Assembly (NCBI RefSeq): GCF_040750475.1
Contig: NZ_JABJVY010000010.1
Span: 62,001 to 126,000 of the forward strand
Length of the DNA stretch: 64,000 nucleotides
From: Amorphus sp040750475
GTDB lineage: Bacteria > Pseudomonadota > Alphaproteobacteria > Rhizobiales > Amorphaceae
Reading direction: 5' to 3'
A program made the position numbers and the translations under genes. Positions 25,346 through 36,950 of the stretch are shown one piece after another. A model generated the notes under the pieces. That model saw nothing but the letters and a program-made list of their open reading frames with translations, was not told the origin of the DNA and made no database searches. Each line of letters starts with the position of its first letter. Within the stretch, counting starts at the first letter, position 1.

Positions 25346-28266
25346 GCGCAGACAAGCACACCCTCGTCGACCGTCTTTCCCGCGCGCGCCAGAGCGGCGC
25401 AAAGGGACCCTCGCGGCGCACCGCGCTGAAGCTGATGGGCGCGACGGCGGCCTTTTCCAGCCTCGCCGGTTGCGTTCCGCCGCGCGAGGAGATCGTGCCC
25501 TATGTCGACATGCCGGAAGGAATGGTGCCGGGAACGCCGTTGTTCTACGCGAGCGTCTCGCCCACGACCGGATGCGGGGTGCTGGTGGAAAGCCACGACG
25601 GCAGGCCCACCAAGATCGAGGGCAATCCCGATCACCCGATGAGCCTGGGGGCGACCGACGCGGCCTCCCAGGCCGATGTCCTCGACCTTTACGATCCGCT
25701 TCGAACCGAGGCGGTCCATCGGGACGGCGACCTCACCTCCTGGGGCGATTTCGTTGCCTCGTTTCGCACCCGCGTGCGCGCCCATCGTGAGCAATCGGGC
25801 CAAGGCCTCGCGATCCTCACGGGCGCGGTGCGCTCGCTCACGCTCGCCGGCCAGCTCGACAGCCTGAGCGAAACCATGCCCGAAGCGGCGATCTATCGCC
25901 ACGAGCCGATATCCGACGCCGCCACCCGGGCCGGGGCTGCCCGGAGCTTCGGAGAGCCGGCCCTTCCCTTCCCGCATCTCGATCGCGCCGAGATCGTCCT
26001 GTTCCTGGATGCCAACCTGTTTGCCGAGCCCACCACAGGGGTTCGGCACGCACGGGATTTCGCGGCGCGACGGCGGGCACGAGGCGGAGCCGGCGACTTC
26101 AACCGCGCCTACGCGGTGGAGAGCGAAACGACGACCACTGGTGCCTCCTGCGACCATCGGCTGGCGCTCCCGCCTAGCGGGATCGACCGCTTCGCCCACG
26201 CGCTTGCCGCCCGCTTCGGCATCGGACCAGAGGCGGGCATGGACTCCGACCCCGCCGACCGCTTTCTCGACCAGGTGGCCGCCGATCTCGATGGCCATCG
26301 CGGGCGCGGCGCGGTGGTCGCTGGCCGCGGCCTGCCGGCGGAGATCCATGACGTTGTCAACCGGATTAACGTCGCCCTCGGCAATGCGGGCACGACGATC
26401 TCGTACCTGCCACCGGTGGATCCTGGCCTCGATACCCTTCCGGGGCTCGCTCAGCTTCAGGACGACGCCTTCGCAGGGCGGATCGACAGCCTCGTCATTC
26501 TCGACTGCGACCCGATCTACAGTGCTCCCGATCCCGAACGTATGCGCGCGGCCCTGGAGGCGGTCGATGTCACCGTCCATCATGGCCTCTACCTGGATGC
26601 GACAGCAAAGGCCTGCGACTGGCAGATCGCGGCCCGGCACTTTCTGGAGGATTGGAGCGACGTCCAAGCTGCCGACGGCACCGTTGCCATCTGCCAACCG
26701 CTGACGCGGCCCCTCAAGGGCGGCCGCTCGGTGCACGAACTCGTCGCCCTGATGGCCGGCGACGCGGTCACCGCACCGCACGATCTGGTTCGGCGCACCT
26801 GGCAAAACCGCTTCGAGCAGGAAGGTGCCGACGGCGGGTCGTTCCAGGAGCGGTGGCGAAAGGTCCTGCACGATGGCCTGGTGCCGGGCACCGGCTTCAC
26901 TCCGATCGCGCCCGAACTGGCGCCGGCCCCGCCGGCTTCGTCCGACGCGTCCATGCCACCTAAGACGGATGGGCTGGAGATCGCGCTGTCGCCAGACCCG
27001 TTCCTCTGGGACGGGCGCCGCGCCGCCAACGCCTGGCTGCAAGAGCTGCCGCGCCCGGTCACCCGACTGGTCTGGCAGAACGCCATGTTCCTATCCCCCC
27101 ACGATGGCGCTGCGCTCGATGTTTCCGACGGCGACATGGTTCGGGTGAAGACCAATGGCGCGACGATCGAGCTTCCGGCGACGGTTCAGCCGGGACAAGC
27201 GGTCGGCGCGGCAAGCCTCCATCTCGGCTTCGGCCGCGAGATCGCCGGGCAGGTGCAGAATGCGCAGGGCGTTTCGGCCTTTTCCCTGCGGCCCGACACC
27301 GACACGTGGCGCCTGACCGGAGCTAAGATCAGCAAGACCGGCGACCATCGTCCGCTGCTGCGCACACAGCACGACTTCGACACGCCGGATGCCCGCACCT
27401 CGGAGATCGTCTCGCTGGCGGACTATCGCGCACTTGGCCCGAAGGAGCGGGAGGAGCCGCCGGAAAGCCTCTATCCCGAGCGCCTCGATGACGAGGGCTA
27501 CGCCTGGGCGATGGTGATCGACCAAAGCGCTTGTATCGGCTGCGGCGCCTGCGTTGCGGCCTGCCAGGCGGAAAACAACGTGCCAGTGGTCGGCCCCGAG
27601 GAGATCGCCCGCAACCGCGACATGCACTGGCTCCGAGTCGACGTTCACCAGACGCCGGACGAAACGCCCGAGACGCGCTTTCAGCCGGTGCCATGCATGC
27701 AGTGCGAAAAGGCGCCGTGCGAGCCTGTCTGTCCGGTCGAAGCCTCGGTACACGATCACGAGGGGCTGAACGACCAAGTCTACAATCGCTGCATCGGTAC
27801 GCGCTTTTGCCAGTCGAACTGCCCCTACAAGGTGCGGCGCTTCAACTTCTTCGACTATGCCGGCGACCCGATCCAGGAGGCCGAGCAGACGCCCACGGAG
27901 CCCTCGCTCCTGCAAGCGTTGAAGAATCCCGACGTGACGGTGCGCGGCCGCGGCGTCATGGAGAAATGCACCTACTGCGTCCAGCGAATCTCCGCCGCCC
28001 GGCGCGACGCGAAAGTCGACGGCCGCGCCCTCGCCGACGGCGAGATCAAGACTGCCTGCCAGGCCGTCTGCCCGACCCAGGCGATCACCTTCGGCGACAA
28101 GAACGACCCCGGCTCCGCCGTCAGCCAGTTGCGGGAAGAGCCGCACGAATATGCCCTGTTCGGCCATCTCGGGACCCGGCCGCGCACGACCTATCTCAAG
28201 CGGGTCGTGAACGCCGCCCCGGATCTCGCCTCCGACGGACACGACGGGTCGGAGGAATCCGGATGA
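25342..28266 (+). CDS. actB: Alternative complex III iron-sulphur subunit ActB
   Basis: 974 residues. A twin-arginine signal (SRRTALKLMGATAAF) ends in a lipobox-like LAGC. The large N-terminal domain is molybdopterin-oxidoreductase-like but in ActB holds no cofactor. The C-terminal domain from about residue 730 is an NrfC-like ferredoxin with four cysteine clusters (CIGCGACVAAC; CMQCEKAPCEPVCP; CIGTRFCQSNCP; CTYC...CQAVCP). Together these are the fused ActB of complex III. Overlaps on both sides are 4 bp, so translation is coupled. Confidence 0.95.
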   Translation: MSADKHTLVDRLSRARQSGAKGPSRRTALKLMGATAAFSSLAGCVPPREEIVPYVDMPEGMVPGTPLFYASVSPTTGCGVLVESHDGRPTKIEGNPDHPMSLGATDAASQADVLDLYDPLRTEAVHRDGDLTSWGDFVASFRTRVRAHREQSGQGLAILTGAVRSLTLAGQLDSLSETMPEAAIYRHEPISDAATRAGAARSFGEPALPFPHLDRAEIVLFLDANLFAEPTTGVRHARDFAARRRARGGAGDFNRAYAVESETTTTGASCDHRLALPPSGIDRFAHALAARFGIGPEAGMDSDPADRFLDQVAADLDGHRGRGAVVAGRGLPAEIHDVVNRINVALGNAGTTISYLPPVDPGLDTLPGLAQLQDDAFAGRIDSLVILDCDPIYSAPDPERMRAALEAVDVTVHHGLYLDATAKACDWQIAARHFLEDWSDVQAADGTVAICQPLTRPLKGGRSVHELVALMAGDAVTAPHDLVRRTWQNRFEQEGADGGSFQERWRKVLHDGLVPGTGFTPIAPELAPAPPASSDASMPPKTDGLEIALSPDPFLWDGRRAANAWLQELPRPVTRLVWQNAMFLSPHDGAALDVSDGDMVRVKTNGATIELPATVQPGQAVGAASLHLGFGREIAGQVQNAQGVSAFSLRPDTDTWRLTGAKISKTGDHRPLLRTQHDFDTPDARTSEIVSLADYRALGPKEREEPPESLYPERLDDEGYAWAMVIDQSACIGCGACVAACQAENNVPVVGPEEIARNRDMHWLRVDVHQTPDETPETRFQPVPCMQCEKAPCEPVCPVEASVHDHEGLNDQVYNRCIGTRFCQSNCPYKVRRFNFFDYAGDPIQEAEQTPTEPSLLQALKNPDVTVRGRGVMEKCTYCVQRISAARRDAKVDGRALADGEIKTACQAVCPTQAITFGDKNDPGSAVSQLREEPHEYALFGHLGTRPRTTYLKRVVNAAPDLASDGHDGSEESG

Positions 28267-29627
28267 CGACGGCGGCCGACAGCTCGCTGCATGCCGCAGA
28301 GCCGGGATCGGCGCCGGTGGTCGCCGACCGCGGCCTGTCGCGCGACGTCAGCGATGTCGTCCTGGAACGGCCCACGAGCCGGGCCTGGTTGATCTGGGCG
28401 CTCGCCTCGCTGGCGCTCACGATGGTGTTCGCCTACGCGATCCTGCACCTCTTTATCGCGGGCGTGGGGATCTGGGGCGTCAACACCAGCGTCGTCTGGG
28501 GCCTGGCGCTCACCAACTATGTCTGGTGGATCGGCATCGGCAACGCCGGCACGCTGATCTCCTCGATGCTCTATCTCACCCGGCAGGATTGGCGCTCGTC
28601 GATCAATCGCTTTGCTGAAGCCATGACGCTGTTTGCCGCCTTGATCGCCGGCCTGTTTCCGATCCTGCATCTCGGGCGGCCGTGGCTGTTTGCCTGGCTG
28701 GTGCCCTACCCGACCACCATGGGCCTGCCGCCCAATTTCAACAGCCCCCTGGTCTGGGACTTCTTCGCGATCGCGGTCTACCTGATCGTGTCGCTGACCT
28801 TCTGGTATATCGGGGCGGTGCCCGACTTCGCGACCCTGCGCGACCGGGCACGGCTGCGCCGCCAGCAGGTGTTCTACGGAATACTCGCGCTCGGCTGGCG
28901 TGGGTCCGCAGGCCACTGGCGCCGCTACGAGCGCGCCTACATCCTGATCGCCGCCCTTGCGACGCCGCTGGTCGTCTCTGTGCACAGCGTGGTCGGACTC
29001 GACTTCGCGGCCAGTGTCGCGCCGGGCTGGAACGAGCCGATCTACCCGCCCTACTTCGTCGTCGGCGCGATGTATTCCGGCTTCGCGATGGTCGTCGTGC
29101 TCGCCGCGATCATCCGCTCCGCCTTCAACCTCCACGCCTACATCACCGAGCGCCACTTCGACCTCATGGGCAAGATGATGCTCTTCGGCGCGCTGGTGCT
29201 CGGCTACTCCTACGCGATGGAGTCCTTCATCGGCTGGTATTCGGCCGAGGACATGCACCTGTCGATCGTCGTCTACAAGGCGACCGGCGACTACTGGTGG
29301 GTGTTCTGGTCGCTGATCGCCTGCAACGTCGTCATCCCGCAGGCGCTGTGGTTTCCGGCCGCACGGCGCCGGATCCTGCCGCTGGTGGTGATCGCGATCC
29401 TGATCAACATCGGCATGTGGCTGGAGCGCTACGGCATCATCGTCTTCACGCTCTCCCATGGGCACATGCCGTCGGGCCGGGCCGACTACATGCCCACCGT
29501 CTGGGATTGGGCGCTGACGATCGGCTCGCTCGGCTTCTTCCTGCTTCTCTTCCTGGTGCTGGTCCGCCTGGTTCCGATCGTCTCCATGCATGAAATGCGC
29601 AAGCTTTTGCGCGGGAGGGTGCAATGA
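28263..29627 (+). CDS. actC: Alternative complex III membrane subunit ActC (NrfD-like)
   Basis: 454 residues, about ten membrane helices, NrfD/PsrC family. Conserved segments include YVWWIGIGNAGTLISSMLYL, HLGRPWLFAWLVPYP, and VVSVHSVVGLDFA. It binds quinol and is the membrane anchor for ActB. The chosen ATG overlaps the actB stop by 4 bp; the upstream in-frame extension runs through actB and is rejected. Confidence 0.95.
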   Translation: MTTAADSSLHAAEPGSAPVVADRGLSRDVSDVVLERPTSRAWLIWALASLALTMVFAYAILHLFIAGVGIWGVNTSVVWGLALTNYVWWIGIGNAGTLISSMLYLTRQDWRSSINRFAEAMTLFAALIAGLFPILHLGRPWLFAWLVPYPTTMGLPPNFNSPLVWDFFAIAVYLIVSLTFWYIGAVPDFATLRDRARLRRQQVFYGILALGWRGSAGHWRRYERAYILIAALATPLVVSVHSVVGLDFAASVAPGWNEPIYPPYFVVGAMYSGFAMVVVLAAIIRSAFNLHAYITERHFDLMGKMMLFGALVLGYSYAMESFIGWYSAEDMHLSIVVYKATGDYWWVFWSLIACNVVIPQALWFPAARRRILPLVVIAILINIGMWLERYGIIVFTLSHGHMPSGRADYMPTVWDWALTIGSLGFFLLLFLVLVRLVPIVSMHEMRKLLRGRVQ

Positions 29628-30151
29628 CCGAGCCCCGGCCGCGCTATCTGCTGAACTTTGCCGACGAAACCGCGCTGAAATCCGCGCTCGACCGCCTACC
29701 GTCCGACAAGCTCGAAATCGTCGACGCTTTTCTGCCGTTCGGCGACGAGGAGATCGCCGAACGCATCGGCGCCGGCCGGAACCGGCTGAACCTTGTGACG
29801 CTCGTGGGCGGGCTCTGCGGCGCGGGTTTCATTTTCGCGCTGCAGGCCTATTCGTTCTTGGTCGCCTATCCGTTCGACAGCGGCGGGCGGCCGAGCCTTT
29901 CCTGGCCGGCCTTTCTCATCCCGACCTTCGAGATCGGCGTGCTCGCCGCGGTGCTCGCCGCTGCCATCGCCATGTTCCGCGCGAACGGGCTGCCGCGCTA
30001 TCACCACCCGCTGTTCGAGGTGCCTCGGTTCGAGCGCACCACCCAGGATGAGTTGGCGCTCCTGGTGCGTTCCCTCGATGGCTCCTACCCCGGCGGCCGC
30101 GATGCGCTTTTGAGCTTCGGGGCAACCAGCGTCAGCGAGGTGTGGGAATGA
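29624..30151 (+). CDS. actD: Alternative complex III subunit ActD (DUF3341)
   Basis: 175 residues with an N-terminal soluble part (VDAFLPFGDEEIAERIG) and two membrane helices, the second followed by LPRYHHPLFEVP, characteristic of ActD/DUF3341. It is a peripheral-to-membrane subunit of unclear function. Position and 4-bp overlaps on both sides are as in other act operons. Confidence 0.93.
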   Translation: MTEPRPRYLLNFADETALKSALDRLPSDKLEIVDAFLPFGDEEIAERIGAGRNRLNLVTLVGGLCGAGFIFALQAYSFLVAYPFDSGGRPSLSWPAFLIPTFEIGVLAAVLAAAIAMFRANGLPRYHHPLFEVPRFERTTQDELALLVRSLDGSYPGGRDALLSFGATSVSEVWE

Positions 30152-30687
30152 GCCGGGGTCCACCCCTTATGCTGGTACTCACCTGCGCCCTCGCTGGGAT
30201 TCTCGTCGGTTGCGACGACATGTCGGACCAGCCGAAATACGAGACCTACGAGGACGCGCCCGGCTTCCCTCAGGCCCAGGCCGCCCGCCAGCCGCCGGCC
30301 GGAACCGTCGCCCGTGGCGCACTGGAGCGCGAGCGCGCGAAACGGCATCCGCCCGAAGTCACCCAAGCCCTGCTGTCGCGCGGGCAGGAGCGCTACGAGA
30401 TCTTTTGCGCCCCCTGTCACGGACTGGCTGGCGATGCCGATGGTATGATCGTTCAGCGCGGTTTTCCTGCTCCGCCGAGCTACCACACGGCGCGACTGCG
30501 CAGCGTCTCCGACCGGCACATCTTCAACGTCATTTCCGATGGCTATGGCGTGATGTTCCCCTATGGCAACCGCATTGCGGTGCGCGACCGTTGGTCGATC
30601 GTCGCCTATGTCCGCGCCCTTCAGCGCGCCAGGCAAATGTCGGCCACCGCGACCGTTGTTCCTGAAGCGAAGGAGCCCGGCGGATGA
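30148..30687 (+). CDS. actE: Alternative complex III subunit ActE (monohaem cytochrome c lipoprotein)
   Basis: 179 residues: lipoprotein signal ending LVGC, then one haem site CAPCHG after the GQERYEIF segment, and a likely axial Met in GYGVMFPYGNRI. ActE passes electrons from ActA to the oxidase or to soluble cytochrome c. The start overlaps actD by 4 bp, and it overlaps actF in the same way. Confidence 0.94.
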   Translation: MSRGPPLMLVLTCALAGILVGCDDMSDQPKYETYEDAPGFPQAQAARQPPAGTVARGALERERAKRHPPEVTQALLSRGQERYEIFCAPCHGLAGDADGMIVQRGFPAPPSYHTARLRSVSDRHIFNVISDGYGVMFPYGNRIAVRDRWSIVAYVRALQRARQMSATATVVPEAKEPGG

Positions 30688-31742
30688 CCACCCGGCTTGC
30701 CTTCGAGCGCTCCGTTCGCCCTGCCTGCGCCACGCTGGCCGCAATTGCCGGAGCCGGCGCCGTCGTCGCGGCCTATCTGATGGCCCCGCAGGCTGCCATG
30801 GCGACCACTCTCGCCGGTTTTCTGTTCCTTCTCGGCCTGCCGCTCGGCGCCATGCTGGTACTCTACACCCATGCCCTCACGGGTGGGCGCTGGGGCGAGC
30901 TGGCATACGGTCCGCTGGTCGCCCTCGTCGCGACTTTGCCGCTGGTCATGGTCCTGTTCCTGCCGCTCGCGGCCTCGCTGCCGCTTCTTTATCCCTGGGC
31001 CGGACCGCACGCGGCGGAGCTCACCTTCCAACGCGGCTGGTTGCGCGTCGATTTCTTCCTGCTGCGCGCCGTTGTCTATGGCGTGGTCTGGGCCGCGCTG
31101 GCCGTGTTCGCGGTGGTTCGTCCCCCCACCACCGGGGCGAGCCGGCCGGTTGCGGCCGTCGCACTCATCCTGCTCGTCGTGACCGGGAGCCTGGCCGCGA
31201 TGGACTGGGGCATGTCGATCGATCCGGAGTGGCAGTCGACAAGTTATGGCGCAATTTTTCTCGCGTACGCCTTCACGTCGGCGATCGCCGCCTCGCTCAT
31301 CCTCACCTTACCGAACCACGCCAACGCGCCGGGCGCAGTCAGCGACCTCGCAAAGCTGCTGCTCGTTGGTATCGCCGGCTCCGCCTACCTCGCGTTCATG
31401 CAGTTTCTGATCATCTGGGCCGGCAACATTCCGGAGCTGGTGAGTTGGTATCTGGACCGCATCCGAGACGGCTGGATCGTGGTCTTCGTTGCGATCGTGC
31501 TGGCTGCCCTGGCGATCCCGTTCTTCGCGCTCCTCAGTCCCACGGTACGTGCCGGCGGCCGTGTGCTTGCCGCCGTGGCCGCCCTGGTGCTGGCCGGGCT
31601 TGCGCTTCGCTCGGTCTGGCTCGTCGGGCCGGCTTTCGAGGTTGATGCTGATGCGCCCGTGGTCGCAGTCCTCACCTTTGCCGGGCTTGCGGCCCTGTTC
31701 CTGGCAACCTTCTCGTTCGTCTGGAGAGGGCGCCATGGCTGA
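30684..31742 (+). CDS. actF: Alternative complex III membrane subunit ActF
   Basis: 352 residues, about ten membrane segments, related to ActC/NrfD-like quinone-site subunits but shorter. MDWGMSIDPEWQSTSYGAIF is a conserved ActF segment. Proton translocation has been proposed for the ActC/ActF pair. The stop overlaps the next small gene by 8 bp. Confidence 0.93.
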   Translation: MTTRLAFERSVRPACATLAAIAGAGAVVAAYLMAPQAAMATTLAGFLFLLGLPLGAMLVLYTHALTGGRWGELAYGPLVALVATLPLVMVLFLPLAASLPLLYPWAGPHAAELTFQRGWLRVDFFLLRAVVYGVVWAALAVFAVVRPPTTGASRPVAAVALILLVVTGSLAAMDWGMSIDPEWQSTSYGAIFLAYAFTSAIAASLILTLPNHANAPGAVSDLAKLLLVGIAGSAYLAFMQFLIIWAGNIPELVSWYLDRIRDGWIVVFVAIVLAALAIPFFALLSPTVRAGGRVLAAVAALVLAGLALRSVWLVGPAFEVDADAPVVAVLTFAGLAALFLATFSFVWRGRHG

Positions 31743-32115
31743 CCAACGCTATGAGCCGGAAGGCGTCCATGTCGTCTGGATCGTTCGGGTCCTGCTCGCA
31801 ATCATAGGCATGCTCGTCGTCGCCCTCGGAGTCAGCGTTGTGCTGATGCGGCTTTACGCCTCCAACATTCCGGCGATCGAAAGCTTCGCCGCCTTCTGCC
31901 AGAGCCTCGTCGCCGAAGGCGATCCGGTGCTGCAGACCGATCCGAGTGCTGACCTTGAAGACGCGCTCGCAAAGCAGCGGGCCGTATTGGAAGGCAAGGC
32001 GGCCGAACCGGCCTCTGCATCCATCGACGCGGCCATGACCTCCCTGGTCGCCGATGGCTACCGGCTCGATCCGACGCCCAAGCCCCAGGACCAGCCGGGA
32101 GGGCCGCTGCCGTGA
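31735..32115 (+). CDS. Small membrane protein in the act operon, function unknown
   Basis: 126 residues: one hydrophobic segment (VRVLLAIIGMLVVALGVSVVL) near residues 18-38 and a polar, Ala/Glu-rich tail ending in a proline-rich stretch. It overlaps actF by 8 bp and coxB by 4 bp, so it is translated with the complex. Position suggests an accessory subunit or an assembly link between complex III and the oxidase, but I recognise no family. Confidence 0.8.
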   Translation: MADQRYEPEGVHVVWIVRVLLAIIGMLVVALGVSVVLMRLYASNIPAIESFAAFCQSLVAEGDPVLQTDPSADLEDALAKQRAVLEGKAAEPASASIDAAMTSLVADGYRLDPTPKPQDQPGGPLP

Positions 32116-33049
32116 CCTTCTCGCTCTTTCCCGGCGAAGCCTCCACCGTTGCCGGCAACACCGACCTGATCTTCTTCGTGTTGCTCGCGATCTGCGGCAC
32201 CGTCCTGATCGGCGTCTCGGTCGCGCTCGTCTACCTGATCGTGAAGTATCGGGAGGGCAACCGGTTCGAGCGGCCCAAACGGCCGGCGAGCAGCCTTCGC
32301 CTTGAGCTCACCTGGATCCTGCTACCGCTTCTGATCTTCATGACGCTGTTTACTTGGGCCGCGGCGCAGGATTTCCGGCTGTTCTACCCGCCCCCGACTG
32401 GTCTCGATGTCGACGTGGTCGGCAAGCAATGGATGTGGAAGGTCCAGCACGAGACAGGCCAGCGCGAGATCAACGCCCTGCACGTGCCTATAGGCGAACC
32501 GATCCGCATCTCGCTGACCTCCCAGGACGTCATCCATTCCTTCTATGTGCCGGCGTTTCGCATCAAGAAGGACGCCGTGCCCGGCCAAAAGACGCTGGTC
32601 TGGTTCGAGGCGACCCGCACCGGCCGTTTCCGGCTCTTGTGCGCGGAATTCTGCGGGGCCGGCCATTCGCGGATGACGGGGGAAGTCGTTGTCCTCTCCG
32701 AGGCCGACTATGCCGAGTGGCTGGAAGCCCGTCCAACCCAAGCCTCCTTTGTCAGCCAGGGCGCAGAGCTCTACCGCTCGCTCGGTTGCTCGGGATGCCA
32801 CGAGCCCCACGGCACCGTCCGCGCCCCCAGCCTGGACGGCCTGTTCGGCCGCACGGTCGGGCTCCGGAACGGTGAGGTCGTCATCGCCAACGAGCGCTAT
32901 GTGCGGGACTCCATCCTGCGGCCCAAGTCCCAGGTGGTGGCCGGCTTCGACCCGGTCATGCCGGACTTTTCCGGGATCGATGAGGACGACCTCTACAAGC
33001 TCATCGCCTACATCCAGTCGCGCAGCGACGCATCCGCGGGAGAGCGGCC

Positions 33050-33053
<4 letters not shown>
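32112..33053 (+). CDS. coxB: Cytochrome c oxidase subunit II with fused cytochrome c (caa3-type)
   Basis: 313 residues, starting at GTG in a GTGA overlap with the preceding stop. There are two N-terminal membrane helices, a cupredoxin domain with the CuA motif CAEFCGAGHSRM, and a C-terminal cytochrome c domain with CSGCH after ELYRSLG and a possible axial Met in VMPDFSG. A haem-tailed subunit II defines caa3-type oxidases, which take electrons straight from the bound haem. Operon position just after the act genes suggests a direct supercomplex. Confidence 0.95.
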
Positions 33054-34694
<1,641 letters not shown>

Positions 34695-34702
<8 letters not shown>

Positions 34703-35336
34703 CTACACCGGGATCGAGGAGCAGTTCGAGAGCGCCGGCCAGCGCGAATATGCCGACACCTTCGGCATGTGGATCTTCCTGGCGACCGAAGTCCTGTTCT
34801 TCGGCGGGCTGTTCCTTGCCTATGCCGTTGGCGTGTTCAACGAGGCGGAGGGTTTCCGTCTTGCCCGCCAAGAAACCAACCTGCTGCTCGGTTCAGTCAA
34901 CACCGGCCTGCTCCTGACAAGCTCCTTCGTCATGACGCTTGCGCTCAGAGCCGCGCAGGTTGGCAACCCGCGCCCAGTGCGCGCCCTCTTGCTCCTGTGC
35001 GTGGCGATCGGCACCGCCTTCCTGATGCTGAAAGGCTACGAATATGTCGAGGACGCCCACAAGCATCTTGTCCCGACCTTCGCGTTCGAATGGGATAAAC
35101 CGCACCCGGAAGCGGCCCGCCACTTCTTCTTCCTCTATTTCGTGATGACCGGGCTGCACTTCGTCCATCTGACCATCGCCGTCGGGCTCGCTGGGGTCTT
35201 GGCGATCACCATCCCCCGCGCGGCCCCTCCGCCCGGCTGGCAGGCACGAATGGAGGTCACCAGCCTTTATTGGCACTTCGTGGACATCATCTGGGTGATC
35301 TTCTTCGTGCTGCTTTATCTCGGAGGTCGCACATGA
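34695..35336 (+). CDS. coxC: Cytochrome c oxidase subunit III
   Basis: 213 residues, about five membrane helices (WIFLATEVLFFGGLFLAY; FFFLYFVMTGLHFVHLTIA; YWHFVDIIWVIFFVLLYL). The last segments, H-x2-DxxW, are the conserved core of subunit III. It is the short five-helix form. It overlaps coxA by 8 bp and coxD by 4 bp. Confidence 0.95.
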
Positions 35337-35623
35337 AGGTGACCGCTCCCACGCCGCTGAAAGGCGCGCTGATCTTCGTTGGCCTCGCCGTTCTGTTCGC
35401 CGCCATGATTGGCGTTTCGTTCGTGCCATTGGGGGGCTTCAACCTCGCCGCCAACCTCGTATGCGCGCTGCTGATCGGCCTTGGGATCACGTTCGGCTTT
35501 ATGGGGCTCGGGGCAAGCGCGCGGACCTTATGGCTCACGGCTGCGGCCGGGTCACTCTGGCTCGTGATCCTGTTCACGCTGACCTTCGCCGACTACGTCA
35601 CGCGCAACTGGCTGCCGAGCTGA
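35333..35623 (+). CDS. coxD: Cytochrome c oxidase subunit IV (prokaryotic, short)
   Basis: 96 residues with three hydrophobic segments and the end FTLTFADYVTRNWLPS, similar to short bacterial subunit IV proteins that stabilise the oxidase. It is last in the act-cox operon. No Sco, CtaA or CtaB assembly gene follows; these must lie elsewhere. Confidence 0.85.
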   Translation: MKVTAPTPLKGALIFVGLAVLFAAMIGVSFVPLGGFNLAANLVCALLIGLGITFGFMGLGASARTLWLTAAAGSLWLVILFTLTFADYVTRNWLPS

Positions 35624-35638
35624 CCATCGGCGCCAAAA

Positions 35639-35678
35639 CGTTTGCCGGCGCGCCGGTCATCGGCCGGGTCGGCAAACG
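35639..35678. terminator. Possible bidirectional hairpin between coxD and the P450 gene
   Basis: CGTTTGCCG at 35639-35647 pairs with CGGCAAACG at 35670-35678, enclosing a GC-rich loop that can also pair. It lies between convergent genes. T-runs on either side are weak, so termination is only probable. Confidence 0.45.
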
Positions 35679-35693
35679 CGCAAAGCCTGACGC

Positions 35694-36950
35694 TTACGCG
35701 TCGGTGACCGCCTTGCGCCGCCGCACACCGGTCACCACGAAGCCCGACTTCGGGAGCGCGGGCATCTCGCCGAGATCGATCGAGAGATCCTGGTGCGGTA
35801 CGGTGTAGTCGGTAGCAACGAGTTCACGCACCGCCGTCTTGATCAGCACCATCGTCACCCGCTCTCCCGGGCATCGATGGTTGGTTTCGACATAGCCACC
35901 ACCTTGCGGGACCAGGCGGTACGGGTCGTCATCCCAATCCAGAAAGCGTTCGAGGCGAAACACATCCGGATCCGGCCAGATCGCGGGATCGTGGTTGGTG
36001 CCATGCAGATCGAACAGCACCCAACTTCCCGCTACGATCCGGTTGTCGTTCCAGTCCACATCGTGCCGGGCACGCCCGCCAATCGCGGGGAAAAAGGGAT
36101 AGGCGCGCCGCACTTCATGAGCGAACGCTTCCAGCACGGAATCGGAAGAATTGATGTTTGTTCCCGATCCGGAGACATGCAGGGCATGGGCAGCGAACAC
36201 AACATAGCGTGCGACGGCTACAATCGGGCGCAGAACGTTCAGGAGCTCGACTGCGGCGACCTCAGACGTAAGGGAGCGTCCGTCCGCGTCCTGGTGATGC
36301 GCAATGATCGACAGCGCGCTCTCCGCCGGCGGATCGACCTCTCCGACACGCACATCAGCGACGAGGTCAGCCGCCCAGCGCTCGGCCCGGCGCCGGCCGC
36401 GACGCGCCTGCCAATGCTGCCAGCCGAGCGTGCCCACATATTCGATCATGGCCGACAGCTCGTCGCTCAAGGGCTCGAGCGCATATCGCTCGCTGGGGAT
36501 CCCACTCCAATCGCAGGCCGTCGCACAGAGAATCGGGCGGACCTCGTCGAACAGCACGATGCGCTCGCGCGCTTCCCATTGGATCGACCGCTCGGCCCAG
36601 CGCCTGGAAAAGCAGATCGCCAAATCCTCCAGCGCCGTCGGTGTCATCATCCGCAAGAACATCTGCTTGCGGACCCGGTGCGCCGCATCGTCGAGCGTCT
36701 GGACGCTGCCGTGATCCTGCAACAGCTTCACCACCGACTGCGGCATGGCGCCTTGGCGACTGAACGCGCCGGGCTCGTAGAAGACGCGCGCCGCCTTTTC
36801 TCCCGCCATGACGATCACCGGGTAAAGCAGAAGCCGGCTACGAAACACGTCGGAGCCGAGCTCCTGGCGCCTTCGGGGAAGCGCAAGATAGCCTTCGCGC
36901 AAGACGGAAGCGGTGAGATCGAACTCACTTGTATGCGGGATCGCAGTCAT
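35694..36950 (-). CDS. Cytochrome P450, CYP152-like fatty acid peroxygenase
   Basis: 418 residues. The haem-ligand segment reads PQGGGYVETNHRCPGERVTM, the CYP152 form (GGG...HRCPGE) rather than FGxGxHxCxG. An NVLRPIVAVARY segment carries the Arg-Pro pair that in CYP152 binds the fatty acid carboxylate and replaces the usual acid-alcohol pair. Such enzymes use hydrogen peroxide to hydroxylate or decarboxylate fatty acids and need no reductase partner; none is adjacent. It is convergent with coxD, with a possible EcfG motif upstream, hinting at peroxide-stress expression. Confidence 0.87.
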   Translation of the reverse strand: MTAIPHTSEFDLTASVLREGYLALPRRRQELGSDVFRSRLLLYPVIVMAGEKAARVFYEPGAFSRQGAMPQSVVKLLQDHGSVQTLDDAAHRVRKQMFLRMMTPTALEDLAICFSRRWAERSIQWEARERIVLFDEVRPILCATACDWSGIPSERYALEPLSDELSAMIEYVGTLGWQHWQARRGRRRAERWAADLVADVRVGEVDPPAESALSIIAHHQDADGRSLTSEVAAVELLNVLRPIVAVARYVVFAAHALHVSGSGTNINSSDSVLEAFAHEVRRAYPFFPAIGGRARHDVDWNDNRIVAGSWVLFDLHGTNHDPAIWPDPDVFRLERFLDWDDDPYRLVPQGGGYVETNHRCPGERVTMVLIKTAVRELVATDYTVPHQDLSIDLGEMPALPKSGFVVTGVRRRKAVTDA

